The notes: generated from the letters alone by a model not told the origin. A DNA stretch of 64,000 nucleotides from Mesorhizobium denitrificans (GCF_003403035.1 NZ_QURN01000012.1:1-64000); one strand, 5' to 3'; counted from the first letter of the stretch, positions 24,728 to 33,451 are shown. Numbers and translations: made by a program.

Positions 24728-26905
24728 CTAGCCGGGCAGAGATTGCTTTGCCGGCCCGTAGACCGCGACGAACGATGCCGCGTCGATGGAAACCGGCATG
24801 ACCGCGGCGGCAAAAGCGGTAAGGTCGGCATCGGCTGGCAGGTCGAGCCTGTCTGCCTTCAAAGCGTAGAGGGTGAAAAAATATCGATGCTCGCGATCCG
24901 GCGGCCACGGGCCACCATATCCCCGCCCGAAGCCCGGAATCTTGAATGTGACGAAGTCGCTGTTGAACTCGACCGCCCCTTGGGGAAGCCCTTGGCCCCC
25001 GCTTGCACCTTCGGGCAGCTCGCGAATATTGGCTGGAATGTTGGTGACGAGCCAGTGCGCGAATGAACGGGGGAAGTTGAACGCCTCCGGCAGATCCGGG
25101 TCGGTAATCGAGAGCGCGAAACTTCTCGTACCTTCAGGCGCGCCGGACCAAATCAGACGTGGCGACGTCTTGGAGTCCTCCGTGAATCTGGCAGGGATGA
25201 TCCCGCCCGGCGCGATATCCGGCGCATGCAGCTTGAATGACGGCGTGGCTGCCATTTCAGTCACCTCCCTTTCCTTCTGGAAATTGACGACGCGAGGCAC
25301 TGGACGGCCATCTTCGAAACGAGGCACATGCGACGCAGCCGCGGCGCTGTCTGTTTTGTCGGCGTTCTGGTTGGCCGGCTCACCCGGCATACGCGCGGTC
25401 GCCTTTCGACCGAACATCGCGTTTAGTATAACGTGGCCGTCATAAGGCGGCTCGAAGTCTGCCGAGATCGATCCGTTTCTGAAAACGTGAACACGCGTGC
25501 ACAGATTGAGGAATTCCTCGATCTCGCTTGACAGGAAGAGCACGGCGTTTCCGCGCGCAGCAAACACTTTGAGGTTGCGGTAAAGATCCAGCTTCGCCCC
25601 AATGTCGATACCGCGCGCCGGATCGTTGAGAACGAGAACGACAGGCTTTTCGGCAAAGGATCGGGCGATCAGGACCTTCTGTTGGTTGCCGCCGGAAAGC
25701 GAGGTGATCAGGTTTTGCCGATCTCCCATCTTGACCGCAAGCTTGCCCGCCTCCCATTCGAAGACCGGGCTCAGTTTCGTCCTGTTGATGAGGTTGAGGA
25801 TGCCGCCAGCGCGGTACTCCTTGTAGACCGGCATCATCATGTTCTCGAAGATGGAGAGGTTGGCGAAAATGCCTTCCTTCTTACGATCTCCGCTCACGTA
25901 GCTCACATCGTTATCGCGCGCGGATGTGAGGTCCGAAATAACGGTGGCCTTGCCGTCGCGAACAACAGTCATCTCACCGGCTTCCAGAGGCTGGATGCCG
26001 GCGACCGCCCTTACGAAATCCGCCTGCCCCTGCCCATCCAGACCCGTGACGCCTACCACCTCGCCTGGGTAAAGAGTGAAATTGAACCGGAGGGAGTCGG
26101 ACCAGACTTTTGCGTCGAAGACCCGCAGAAGGGCGGCGTCGCTCTGGCGCGCGGGAAGCGGTTGATCCTGCAGGGTCTTCTCGCGCTCCGGCCCGGCGAT
26201 GAGTTCAAGGATACGTGCCTCTGTGATTTCCGATTTGCTGAGGCGACCGACATCGACACCGTCGCGCAGGACTGTCGCACGATCTGCGATCCGCACCAGC
26301 TCGGCGATGCGGTGCGTGACGATCAGGATGCTTGCCCCGCGCGCCTTGAGCTGCCGCATCTTGCGGAACAGCCGCTCAGTCGACTCGAAATCAAGCGCTG
26401 CGGAGGACTCGTCGAGAATGAGGACTTTCGGATCGGTCAGCAGCGCGCGGGCGATGGTGATCCATTGTTTTATGCTCAGAGGCAGCTCGCCAACGAGCGT
26501 AGATAGGTCAACATCAAAGCCGAGCAGTTCGCGCATGAGGGCCCCGGCCTTGGCTTCCTTGTCCTCCCGGTTCATCGACGCGCCGGTGAGGCTGTCGGCA
26601 CCGAGATAAAGGTTGTCCAAGACGGAACATTCGTCCGCGACGAGAACTTCCTGAAAGACGTTGGAGATGCCGAGTTTTCTTGCCTCGTATGGAGACGTCG
26701 CGCTCTTGCCGAGAATTGAGACCTGTCCGCTATCGGGAATGAGGACGCCTGAAATCACTTTTGCCAAAGTGCTCTTGCCCGAGCCGTTGCCGCCAATAAT
26801 AGCGTGGACCTCGCCCGCATAGGCCGTGAGGTTGGCGCCCCCGAGTGCCACGGTGGGCCCGAAGGTCTTCCTTACAGAAGAGAGTTCGACCGTTGGATAA
26901 GCCAT
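24728..26905 (-). CDS. Ribose-type ABC ATPase fused to a C-terminal PEBP (YbhB/YbcL) domain
   Basis: The 725 residues comprise two nucleotide-binding domains and a phosphatidylethanolamine-binding-protein-like domain. The first NBD has Walker A GGNGSGKST and a weak signature (LPLSIKQ) before LILDESS. The second has a degenerate Walker A (GLDGQGQADF) but a good LSGGNQQK signature, as is usual for RbsA/XylG-type ATPases. Residues 551-725 form a complete PEBP domain (DPDLP, FAHWLVTNIPA, GYGGPWPPDREHRYFF). The junction codes for AAGGGAGGTGA six to seven bases before the Met551 codon (25253-25255), a near-perfect ribosome-binding site. The PEBP part may therefore also be translated on its own, and the fusion may stem from a lost stop codon. 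Confidence 0.88.
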   Translation of the reverse strand: MAYPTVELSSVRKTFGPTVALGGANLTAYAGEVHAIIGGNGSGKSTLAKVISGVLIPDSGQVSILGKSATSPYEARKLGISNVFQEVLVADECSVLDNLYLGADSLTGASMNREDKEAKAGALMRELLGFDVDLSTLVGELPLSIKQWITIARALLTDPKVLILDESSAALDFESTERLFRKMRQLKARGASILIVTHRIAELVRIADRATVLRDGVDVGRLSKSEITEARILELIAGPEREKTLQDQPLPARQSDAALLRVFDAKVWSDSLRFNFTLYPGEVVGVTGLDGQGQADFVRAVAGIQPLEAGEMTVVRDGKATVISDLTSARDNDVSYVSGDRKKEGIFANLSIFENMMMPVYKEYRAGGILNLINRTKLSPVFEWEAGKLAVKMGDRQNLITSLSGGNQQKVLIARSFAEKPVVLVLNDPARGIDIGAKLDLYRNLKVFAARGNAVLFLSSEIEEFLNLCTRVHVFRNGSISADFEPPYDGHVILNAMFGRKATARMPGEPANQNADKTDSAAAASHVPRFEDGRPVPRVVNFQKEREVTEMAATPSFKLHAPDIAPGGIIPARFTEDSKTSPRLIWSGAPEGTRSFALSITDPDLPEAFNFPRSFAHWLVTNIPANIRELPEGASGGQGLPQGAVEFNSDFVTFKIPGFGRGYGGPWPPDREHRYFFTLYALKADRLDLPADADLTAFAAAVMPVSIDAASFVAVYGPAKQSLPG

Positions 26906-26962
26906 TGCCTACATGCACGGGATCTTTCCCGTGTTTCGGGTTAAAAATGTTAAGCACGAAAG

Positions 26963-26989
26963 GCCGTCCCGCCACGATGGCGGGACGGC
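26963..26989 (-). terminator. Hairpin between binding-protein and ATPase genes
   Basis: GCCGTCCCGCC (26963-26973) and GGCGGGACGGC (26979-26989) form a perfect 11 bp stem with a 5 nt loop. Read on the minus strand it is followed by only a short T stretch (CTTTCG). This fits a partial terminator or mRNA-stabilising hairpin that raises binding-protein expression above that of the downstream transporter genes, a common arrangement in importer operons. Confidence 0.6.
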
Positions 26990-27004
26990 TGCTTGGGAGG
27001 CCTT

Positions 27005-28183
27005 TTACGGCTTGAACGCCTCTGGATCGGCAGGATGCAGGAAGAACTGGTCAAGGTATTCCTTGCTCGCCCAGTTGTTCGCCCCGACATTGTACCACTG
27101 GTCGGAATCTTCGCTGCAGTCCGCGGGGATCGCCTTTTCAAGCTGTTCGTAGTTCATCACCTGCGGCTTGGTCAGGATTGACTGGACCTTTGGACCCTGT
27201 CCCTGAAGCGTGCGCATCATGACATTCCAACCCAGCTCGAAGTCGTCTCCCGGAGGCCACGCATGAATGGCCTCGGTGACGAAATCCTTGTTCTTGCGCC
27301 AATAGCAGAGCGCGCCCACCTCGCCGCCGATCGAGAACGGAACCATATCGCGCCCGCTCTGCTGGAGCGCGCGCAATGCGCCAAGTTCCGAGGCAGACTG
27401 GATGATGATACCGTTTAGCTCACCGGGGTTTGTGGCAAGCCACTTCTGGATTTCGGACTGCGCGACCTGATCGGTCCACATGCCGGCAACCTGACCGACG
27501 ACCTTGATGTCCGGATGCTTTTCGAGGGCTTTGAGAACCCCCACGTTTTGTGAATCCGAGGCGGACGCGCCGGGGATGCCCTCGACAATCAGGACATTGC
27601 CCTTGCCGCCGATCTGCTGCGCCATCCATTCGCCAAGCATGTTTCCGCCGACAACGAAGTTGGCCGACGAGTTCACGGCATATGGCGACGTCAGGTAGCC
27701 GACGGCCGAAAACACCGGGACGTCCTTCTGATGCGCGTACTCGACCGTCTGGTTCAGGGAGGTCGGGTTCGAGCAGCATACGATAATGGCATCGACACCC
27801 TGATCGACGAGCTGACGCATCTGCTGGATCTGCGTCGAGTCATTCAGGTTCGACTGGGTGATGATTACGTCCTTGATCAGACCAAGCTTCTTCCACTTCG
27901 GAATGATCTCGTCCTGAAGGCGGCTCATGACGGCAGCGCGCCAGGTATTTCCAGCGTAAGAGCTTGCGTAGCCGATGGTCCACGGCGGACCCTTCTTGGG
28001 CTTCCATTCACGATAAGCGCTCTCACCGATAGGCTGCATCGGATCGAGCATGTCTTTATTGTACAGCTCGTCCTGAATCTGTTTGGGTAGTTCATCGACG
28101 CCGGCAGCAAGTGCGGGCGAGATGCTTGCGAGCGCTGCAATAGCTACAGCGCTTCGCAACAAGGTTGCGAATTTATGTGCCAA
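27005..28183 (-). CDS. Periplasmic sugar-type substrate-binding protein of the ABC importer
   Basis: A 392-residue secreted protein with a Sec signal peptide (about 1-26, FATLLRSAVAIAALASISPALA). A periplasmic-binding-protein type 1/LacI-like fold follows (WTIGYASSYAGNTWRAAVMSRL, QLVDQGVDAIIVCCSNPTSL, GNMLGEWMAQQIGGKG, IPGASASDSQNVG). Such proteins bind sugars, AI-2 or similar polar ligands. It is the first gene of the eleven-gene minus-strand operon and is separated from the ATPase by the hairpin at 26963. The upstream 267 bp to the divergent GNAT gene should hold both promoters. The ligand is not predictable. Confidence 0.9.
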   Translation of the reverse strand: MAHKFATLLRSAVAIAALASISPALAAGVDELPKQIQDELYNKDMLDPMQPIGESAYREWKPKKGPPWTIGYASSYAGNTWRAAVMSRLQDEIIPKWKKLGLIKDVIITQSNLNDSTQIQQMRQLVDQGVDAIIVCCSNPTSLNQTVEYAHQKDVPVFSAVGYLTSPYAVNSSANFVVGGNMLGEWMAQQIGGKGNVLIVEGIPGASASDSQNVGVLKALEKHPDIKVVGQVAGMWTDQVAQSEIQKWLATNPGELNGIIIQSASELGALRALQQSGRDMVPFSIGGEVGALCYWRKNKDFVTEAIHAWPPGDDFELGWNVMMRTLQGQGPKVQSILTKPQVMNYEQLEKAIPADCSEDSDQWYNVGANNWASKEYLDQFFLHPADPEAFKP

Positions 28184-28450
28184 TTGTTCCTCCCATCAGG
28201 CGCAGCGATGGACCGCCGCGCCACAAGCCCTTGATGAGCTTCAAGCGAGACTAACGGACAGATTTTCGGAACGGGTAATACATTTTCACGATGAACGTTA
28301 TACGCGTTGGCTATGGGTCGAAGACAAATGAATACGTTGATTGTCGGCGACAAATGCAATCCACAGCGAGTGTCCCCTTCCCTGCCCAAGACTCCCTATT
28401 CACATTGAGCAGACATTGTGGTGCGTTCTTCAAAGATGACGGAGGATATC

Positions 28451-29251
28451 GTGGCGACTATGAAAGTGGGCACCGAAGTATTTAGCTTAAGCGTTATGAC
28501 GCAAGCCGATACGCCGCGCGAACAACTCGATTCAGAGGCAATGGCCATCTACGAGATTTTCGCCGAACGTGAGCGCGAATTCGGATTCAGTCCAGATGTC
28601 GTTGTCGAGTATCCGCCAATCGGTGAATCGCAAACGGGTGGCTTTCTCATTGACCCCGTTGGCTACATCGCCGCGCGTGTCGCGGAACTTCAGAAGAGCC
28701 GCCCGATCTCGCAAATTGTCGTGCTGACAACCTACGGCCAGCAACTGCTGGGGCCGCTCTCTGCGGCCGGTTACAAGCCTGTACAAATCGACATGCCGGC
28801 CGGCCCGGATCATACATACGCGTTTACGCTGGTGCGTGATATTCAGCCGACGAATGCCTGCTCGCTTTACCTTGAAGCGGTCAACGAAGCAGATGACAAA
28901 ATCCGCCCCACATTCGTGCTCAAGCTGATCGACAGCAATGGTCGGCTCTGTGGTGGTGCGTGCGGCTCTGTCCACGAACGCGACGGTAAACGCTTTGCCT
29001 ATCTGTCAATGCTGACGCTTGTACCGGGCCTGCCACCCACAACCGGTACACGATTGACCGAGGCGATGATCGAGGCTTTGCGCCAGCAGGGCGTGAGCAC
29101 GATGCACCTCGGCACACAAACGGCAGGCCGCTTTTACGAGAAGCTCGGTTTCCGGGTCACGCACCGTCTGGTGGAAGGTTTGCGCACACGCATGTCTGGC
29201 AGCGGGAAGCACCTGAGCGACGATCTGGTGATGATGAGCATCGATCTTTAA
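28451..29251 (+). CDS. GNAT family N-acetyltransferase
   Basis: A protein of about 266 residues with a C-terminal GNAT fold: LKLIDSNGRLCGGACGSV (beta strands), LSMLTLVPGLPPTTGTRLTEAMIEALRQQG (the acetyl-CoA-binding loop is altered from the usual Q/RxxGxG/A) and LGTQTAGRFYEKLGFRVTHR. The N-terminal 100 residues are a separate domain (GYIAARVAELQKSRPISQIVVLTTYGQ). The GTG at 28451 is favoured because GGAGG (28441-28445) lies five bases upstream; a GTG at 28418 and ATGs at 28436 and 28463 are in frame. It is divergent from the binding-protein gene. The substrate is unknown. Confidence 0.7.
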   Translation: MATMKVGTEVFSLSVMTQADTPREQLDSEAMAIYEIFAEREREFGFSPDVVVEYPPIGESQTGGFLIDPVGYIAARVAELQKSRPISQIVVLTTYGQQLLGPLSAAGYKPVQIDMPAGPDHTYAFTLVRDIQPTNACSLYLEAVNEADDKIRPTFVLKLIDSNGRLCGGACGSVHERDGKRFAYLSMLTLVPGLPPTTGTRLTEAMIEALRQQGVSTMHLGTQTAGRFYEKLGFRVTHRLVEGLRTRMSGSGKHLSDDLVMMSIDL

Positions 29252-29284
29252 CGCAAACACCATGTGCGCCGATGATCGGAGCGC

Positions 29285-29842
29285 CTAAGCATCAAGATCA
29301 AGTGTTTGTTGCTGGCTCGGGTAGACAATGGCTCCATCGGGCTGGACCAGCGCGCCTGAGGTCAGGCGCGCCTCCTCAAGGCGGCCCGCGCTCATGATGT
29401 GGAAGACGGTTTCGCCAGCCGCGAGAAGGTAATCTGAAATGATGCGACGATGACATCGCCACCAGACCGCCTCCGAGCACATTATGGCCGAGCGTCGCTT
29501 GCTTCCATCGCGCAACAACTGCTCAAGACCAGCGCGAAACTGCTCCGAAAGCGCATAATCGGCATAGTTATGGAAACTTTCGTTTGTCCAAAAGCCGTTG
29601 ACGTCCGCAGGCAATGTTCGGGCCTTGCCTCGAAGACCGCCCAGAGCAGCAATATGCTCGTAGGAAATCTGGAAGGCTGCCAAGGAGTCGGGCAGCCGGT
29701 CTTTGTTGAATTGCGGATTGGTTCTCGACATCGGGATCTTCCTGACATCGACCAGAAGTTCCACTTGCGCTTCACGCAGAAGCGCCACAAAGACTTCGAT
29801 GCTCCTGTTTGAATGACCGATGGTGAAGAATGGCAGCTTCAT
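29285..29842 (-). CDS. DUF488 family protein
   Basis: The 185 residues match the DUF488 family: FFTIGHSNRSIEVFVALLREAQVELLVDVRKIPMSR at the N-terminus, ALGGLRGKAR, and the conserved cysteine region AIMCSEAVWWRCHRRIISDYL. The family function is not established; it is often considered an HIT/RNA-associated or DNA-modification-linked fold without proof. It overlaps the preceding DUF2945 stop by 4 bp, so the two are co-translated. Confidence 0.85.
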   Translation of the reverse strand: MKLPFFTIGHSNRSIEVFVALLREAQVELLVDVRKIPMSRTNPQFNKDRLPDSLAAFQISYEHIAALGGLRGKARTLPADVNGFWTNESFHNYADYALSEQFRAGLEQLLRDGSKRRSAIMCSEAVWWRCHRRIISDYLLAAGETVFHIMSAGRLEEARLTSGALVQPDGAIVYPSQQQTLDLDA

Positions 29843-30063
29843 CTGCCGGCATCTGGCGCGTAGCTCAGCACTGAGCCCCTGTGTGCCGCGATATGGTCTG
29901 TCTTGTCGCTCTTGATCTCGTATTGAGGATCGCTTTCCGTAGCGCGGTGCGTGTGTCCCTTGTAGTCGAAGTCACTGGTATGGATCGCAATGATGGTTCC
30001 CGATACATAGCCAGCTTCGGAGTTCCAGGTCACATGGTCACCGATTTTGAACCGCTTTGTCAT
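29839..30063 (-). CDS. DUF2945 (hypervirulence-associated TUDOR-like) protein
   Basis: A 74-residue protein with the DUF2945 pattern: KIGDHVTWNSEAGYVSGTIIAIHTSDFDYKGH and YEIKSDKTDHIAAHRGSVL, a small beta barrel. The ATG at 30063 (MTKRFKIG) gives the family's normal length; an upstream in-frame ATG at 30135 reaches into the IS remnant and is unlikely. It pairs with DUF488, a combination that recurs in alphaproteobacteria as far as I recall. The function is unknown. Confidence 0.85.
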   Translation of the reverse strand: MTKRFKIGDHVTWNSEAGYVSGTIIAIHTSDFDYKGHTHRATESDPQYEIKSDKTDHIAAHRGSVLSYAPDAGR

Positions 30064-30131
30064 TTTGCTAGATCCTCGCACATTGCCGGCTCTGGACTGC
30101 ATCCCGTTTGACGGATCGGCGATGGGTTGCA

Positions 30132-30245
30132 TCAAGCACCAGCGCCCCCTGCCCTGAAATCGTTCGGCGAAAGCAGGCGCAGGTCGGAATGCGGGTTAAT
30201 TTCATTGTAATCATCGAACCATTCTGGCAGCAAGACTTGGACCAA
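30132..30245 (-). pseudogene. C-terminal remnant of an IS3-family transposase
   Basis: The minus strand encodes LLPEWFDDYNEINPHSDLRL followed by LSPNDFRAG and a stop, which closely matches the C-terminal end of IS3-family OrfB transposases (W-x-x-x-YN-x-x-x-PHS-x-L-x-x-x-SP-x-x-F). No upstream catalytic domain is present, so only about 35 codons survive. It sits between DUF2945 and the start of the dioxygenase-esterase fusion. Confidence 0.7.
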
Positions 30246-30266
30246 TCGCATTTTCGGAGCCGTCGT

Positions 30267-31823
30267 TTGAGTAACGTAGCTGCCAGCGGCATCCACCATG
30301 TCACGCTCATAACGCGCCACGTGCAGGCCAACGTCGATTTCTATGTCGGCTTCCTCGGCCTACGACTGGTGAAGCGCACCGGAGGCTACGAAGATGCCTT
30401 GCAGCTTCACCTGTTCTACGGTGACCGTCTCGGTTCACCGGGTTCGCTGATTACGTTCCTCGTATGGGAAGATGGCGCGCCGGGACGGGTGGGTACCGGC
30501 CAAGTAGCCGAGATCGCCCTTGCGGTGCCACCTGACAGCCTTGGCGAATGGATGACGCGCGCCTTGCGCGCAGGGGTGCCGTTCGAGGGACCGTCGCGCG
30601 AATTCGGTGAGCCGGTATTGCGGCTGAAGGATCCTGACGGGATCATCGTCAAGCTGGTGGGTGCTGATCTTGCGGCCGCGCAGTCCTGGGGCGATGAGGC
30701 GGTGGCGCCACGCCGACTGCGCGCGGTGACGATCCTGACCGAGACGCCAGAGGAGACTACAAGCTTCGTCGGCCGTTTCGGCTACCGGCCGGGGCCGCGC
30801 ATAGGCAATACAACGCGCATGATCTCCGATACCGACGCGGTCGATATCCGCGATGTCTCCGGCTACGTGCCGGGTATTCCCGGCACCGGCACCGCCGACC
30901 ATGTCGCCTTCCGTGCGCCGAACGTTGAGGCCGTCCGCGCCGAAGAGCGCGCACTGGCGCGCCTCAACTCGTCAGCAACCAACATGCACGACCGCAAGTA
31001 TTTCACCTCGCTCTATGTCCGCGAGCCGGGCGGAACGCTGATCGAACTCGCCACTGACGGGCCGGGCTTTACGGTAGACGAAGATACGGAGCGTCTTGGC
31101 GAGACGCTGCTGGTGCCGCCGCACGACAAGGAAAGAGCGCGGGATATCGCGGTCATGTTGCCGCAATTTTCCATGCCGGGAACACCCCGCATGGCGCCGC
31201 GCGATTTGCCGTTCGTGCATCGCTTCCACGTGCCCGACGATCCCGACGACAGCACGATCGTGCTGCTTCACGGCAGTGGCGGCAACGAAGCCGACCTGAT
31301 GCCGCTTGCCCGCCGGATTGCCCCACGCGCAACGCTGCTTGGCGTGCGCGGGCGCAGCCATGAGGAAGGCAACGCCCGCTGGTTTCGCCGGCTGACGGCG
31401 GTCAACTTCGACCAGGCCGATATTCGTGCCGAAGCGGAGGCTTTCGCGGCTTTCGTCGAGGGGGCAATCGCCGCCTATCGGCTCGATGAAGCGCACCTAA
31501 CCTTTCTCGGCCACTCCAACGGTGCGAATTTCGCCGCAGCCGTCATGGCGCTCTACCCGCAGGTAATCCGCCGGGCGATACTGCTGCGCGCCATGCCGGT
31601 GCTCGAGACGTTGCCGCCCGCAGATCTTGATGGCGCGAGCGTGCTGATGGTGGCAGGTGCGCGCGACCCTTTCGGCAAAGACGCGCCGGCGCTGGCGGAC
31701 TGGCTCAGGGCAAGTGGCGCGAAACTGGATATGCGCACAGTCGATGCCGGTCACGATCTGGTGCCGGACGACGAGGCGCTGGCGAGGCATTGGTTACAGC
31801 GCGAAGAGCCGGTTGGCGCCTGA
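30267..31823 (+). CDS. Ring-cleaving dioxygenase (VOC) fused to an alpha/beta-hydrolase (MhqO-MhqD-like)
   Basis: The 518 residues contain two vicinal-oxygen-chelate halves (GIHHVTLITRHVQANVDFYV with a metal His; TADHVAFRAPN; YVREPGGTLIELATDGPGF with the metal Glu) of the MhqO-type extradiol dioxygenase. From about residue 320 a carboxylesterase follows (VLLHGSGGNEADL, nucleophile elbow GHSNGAN, DAGHDL). In Bacillus the two functions are separate proteins (MhqO, MhqD) that detoxify quinones and hydroquinones. TTG at 30267 with GGAG at 30256-30259 is the best start; the frame is open further upstream into the IS remnant, so the native 5' end may have been altered by the insertion. Confidence 0.85.
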   Translation: MSNVAASGIHHVTLITRHVQANVDFYVGFLGLRLVKRTGGYEDALQLHLFYGDRLGSPGSLITFLVWEDGAPGRVGTGQVAEIALAVPPDSLGEWMTRALRAGVPFEGPSREFGEPVLRLKDPDGIIVKLVGADLAAAQSWGDEAVAPRRLRAVTILTETPEETTSFVGRFGYRPGPRIGNTTRMISDTDAVDIRDVSGYVPGIPGTGTADHVAFRAPNVEAVRAEERALARLNSSATNMHDRKYFTSLYVREPGGTLIELATDGPGFTVDEDTERLGETLLVPPHDKERARDIAVMLPQFSMPGTPRMAPRDLPFVHRFHVPDDPDDSTIVLLHGSGGNEADLMPLARRIAPRATLLGVRGRSHEEGNARWFRRLTAVNFDQADIRAEAEAFAAFVEGAIAAYRLDEAHLTFLGHSNGANFAAAVMALYPQVIRRAILLRAMPVLETLPPADLDGASVLMVAGARDPFGKDAPALADWLRASGAKLDMRTVDAGHDLVPDDEALARHWLQREEPVGA

Positions 31824-31840
31824 CCGACCCCCGCTAGACC

Positions 31841-32557
31841 CTACAGGAACAGCCGGACGATGAGCGGCACGACCAGAGAAGTCGCGATTGCGTTGAGCGC
31901 CATGGCGATGCCGGCGAATAGCCCGGCGGTCTGATCGACATCGAACGCTCTCGCGGTTCCGATGCCGTGAGAGGTCAGCCCGACCGCAAAGCCGCGCGCG
32001 GCATAATCCTTGATACGCATGGCGTTCATGAAGGGTGTGACCACGAGCGCACCGACAATTCCAGTGAGCACGACCAGCACGGCAGTGAGCGACGGGTTGC
32101 CGCCCAGCGATTCCGAAATCGCCATCGCCACGCCCGCGGTCGCCGACTTGGGCAGGAACGCGATCAGCACATCGCGCGAAAGCCCGCCCCATGCCCCCAT
32201 GAGCATAATCGACAGCGCAGCGGTGAACGAACCGACTACGAGAGCTGCAACCATCGGCACAAGCGCCCGCTTGACCTGCCGCCATTGCCGATACAGCGGC
32301 ACAGCGATAGCCACCGTGGCCGGACCGAGCAGGAAGTGGATATATTGGGCGCCCGCGAAGAACTTTTCGTATGGCTCGCCCGACAGCTTCAGCGTGCCGG
32401 CGAGTAGCGCGATTGAAATCAAAACCGGATTGGCCAATGGATGGCGTTTCAGGCGCGTGGAGACGGCAACGGCAAAGAGCCACGCGAAAAGGGTGAGGGT
32501 CAGCCACAGCAGCGGTGAGGCGGACAGGTAGACCCAAAGTTCGGTCGGTCGCTTCAT
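31841..32557 (-). CDS. lrgB: LrgB family membrane protein
   Basis: A 238-residue polytopic protein with LrgB/CidB hallmarks: FLLGPATVAIAVPLYRQW, LPKSATAGVAMAISESLGG, LTGIVGALVVTPF and GLTSHGIGTARAFD. The family was named as an antiholin partner in Staphylococcus and is now also linked to pyruvate and glycolate transport. It begins 4 bp after the LrgA stop. The two form a short operon convergent with the dioxygenase-esterase gene. Confidence 0.9.
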   Translation of the reverse strand: MKRPTELWVYLSASPLLWLTLTLFAWLFAVAVSTRLKRHPLANPVLISIALLAGTLKLSGEPYEKFFAGAQYIHFLLGPATVAIAVPLYRQWRQVKRALVPMVAALVVGSFTAALSIMLMGAWGGLSRDVLIAFLPKSATAGVAMAISESLGGNPSLTAVLVVLTGIVGALVVTPFMNAMRIKDYAARGFAVGLTSHGIGTARAFDVDQTAGLFAGIAMALNAIATSLVVPLIVRLFL

Positions 32558-32561
32558 GGAA

Positions 32562-32921
32562 CTATTCCCGTCCGATCAGCCGCTGCACGGCGATGAACGT
32601 CCACACCGTCGCGGCAAGCGTGATGATTGCCGAGGCCACGAGGATAGCCAGAAGGATGCCGGCTTGGCTCTGCAACTCGCTCCAAAGCGCGACGATACCG
32701 ACACCAGCCGGCACGAACAGCAGGCCGAGATTGGCAAGGAAGCCGTCAGCCGCCGTTTCCGCCTCGGAAAACAGGCTGAAGCCCATCGTCTTGCAGAATT
32801 GCATCGCAACGAACAGCAGGACGAGCCCGACCACCGGTCCCGGCAGCGGGATGCCGGAGCTGAACACGATGCTCTCCCCGATCAACTGGAACAATAGCAG
32901 GAGGGCGATTCCCTTGATCAT
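32562..32921 (-). CDS. lrgA: CidA/LrgA family holin-like protein
   Basis: The 119 residues contain four hydrophobic segments and the family motif GIPLPGPVVGLVLLF, followed by FLANLGLLFVPAGVGIV. The ATG at 32921 is preceded by GGAAAGG; an in-frame ATG at 32963 lacks a ribosome-binding site. CidA/LrgA proteins oligomerise in the inner membrane and work with LrgB. Confidence 0.88.
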   Translation of the reverse strand: MIKGIALLLLFQLIGESIVFSSGIPLPGPVVGLVLLFVAMQFCKTMGFSLFSEAETAADGFLANLGLLFVPAGVGIVALWSELQSQAGILLAILVASAIITLAATVWTFIAVQRLIGRE

Positions 32922-33055
32922 CGACGAGCCTTTCCAGAGCGGCGTGACGGAGTTCTGGTCCATTGTTTACTGCACGTTGAGCGCGATGAAAACGATTGGT
33001 TGCACCCCTGCCCTGCGCGTGTACTTGCGACCTGTCGGGGATTGATCTGAGCGTA

Positions 33056-33451
33056 TCAGGCCGCCTCGTCGGTCTTCTGGTCGAAGATCATCTGCGCAGT
33101 TGCAATCTCGGCTTCGTTTGCAATCGCCCACCGGCCAAGTTGCTCGATCGGCTCGCACAGCGAATGGCCAAGCGCAGTTAATTCGTAGTCGACACGCGGC
33201 GGCTTGGTGGCGAACACGGTGCGCTTCACCAATCCATCACGCTCCATGCCCTTGAGAGTCAAGGTCAGCATACGTTGCGAGATTGTGCCGATGACGCGCT
33301 TGATCTCGTTGAAACGACGCGGCCCGTCGCGCAGCGCCATGACGATCAGCACGCTCCACTTGTCGCCGACGCGAGCCAGAATGTGACGCACGGGCCGACA
33401 CGTCTCCAGAAGATTGACCGGGTCAGGTAACATCCATGTGCCTTCTTGCAT
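33056..33451 (-). CDS. HxlR family transcriptional regulator
   Basis: A 131-residue winged-helix protein: [36 protein letters not shown], then [30 protein letters not shown], the HxlR pattern. A single Cys18 (LLETCRPV) in the N-terminal arm is the position used for thiol or electrophile sensing in HypR/YodB-type HxlR proteins. It is divergent from the luciferase-like oxidoreductase with 91 bp between them, so it probably controls that operon and perhaps the neighbouring mhq-like genes. Confidence 0.9.
   Translation of the reverse strand: MQEGTWMLPDPVNLLETCRPVRHILARVGDKWSVLIVMALRDGPRRFNEIKRVIGTISQRMLTLTLKGMERDGLVKRTVFATKPPRVDYELTALGHSLCEPIEQLGRWAIANEAEIATAQMIFDQKTDEAA

Noticed and set aside
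30267-31823. The dioxygenase-esterase fusion as the missing ring-cleaving dioxygenase of the itaconate cluster
   Set aside because: It lies 16 kb away on the other strand in an mhq-like neighbourhood and has its own esterase domain; sequence alone gives no link.
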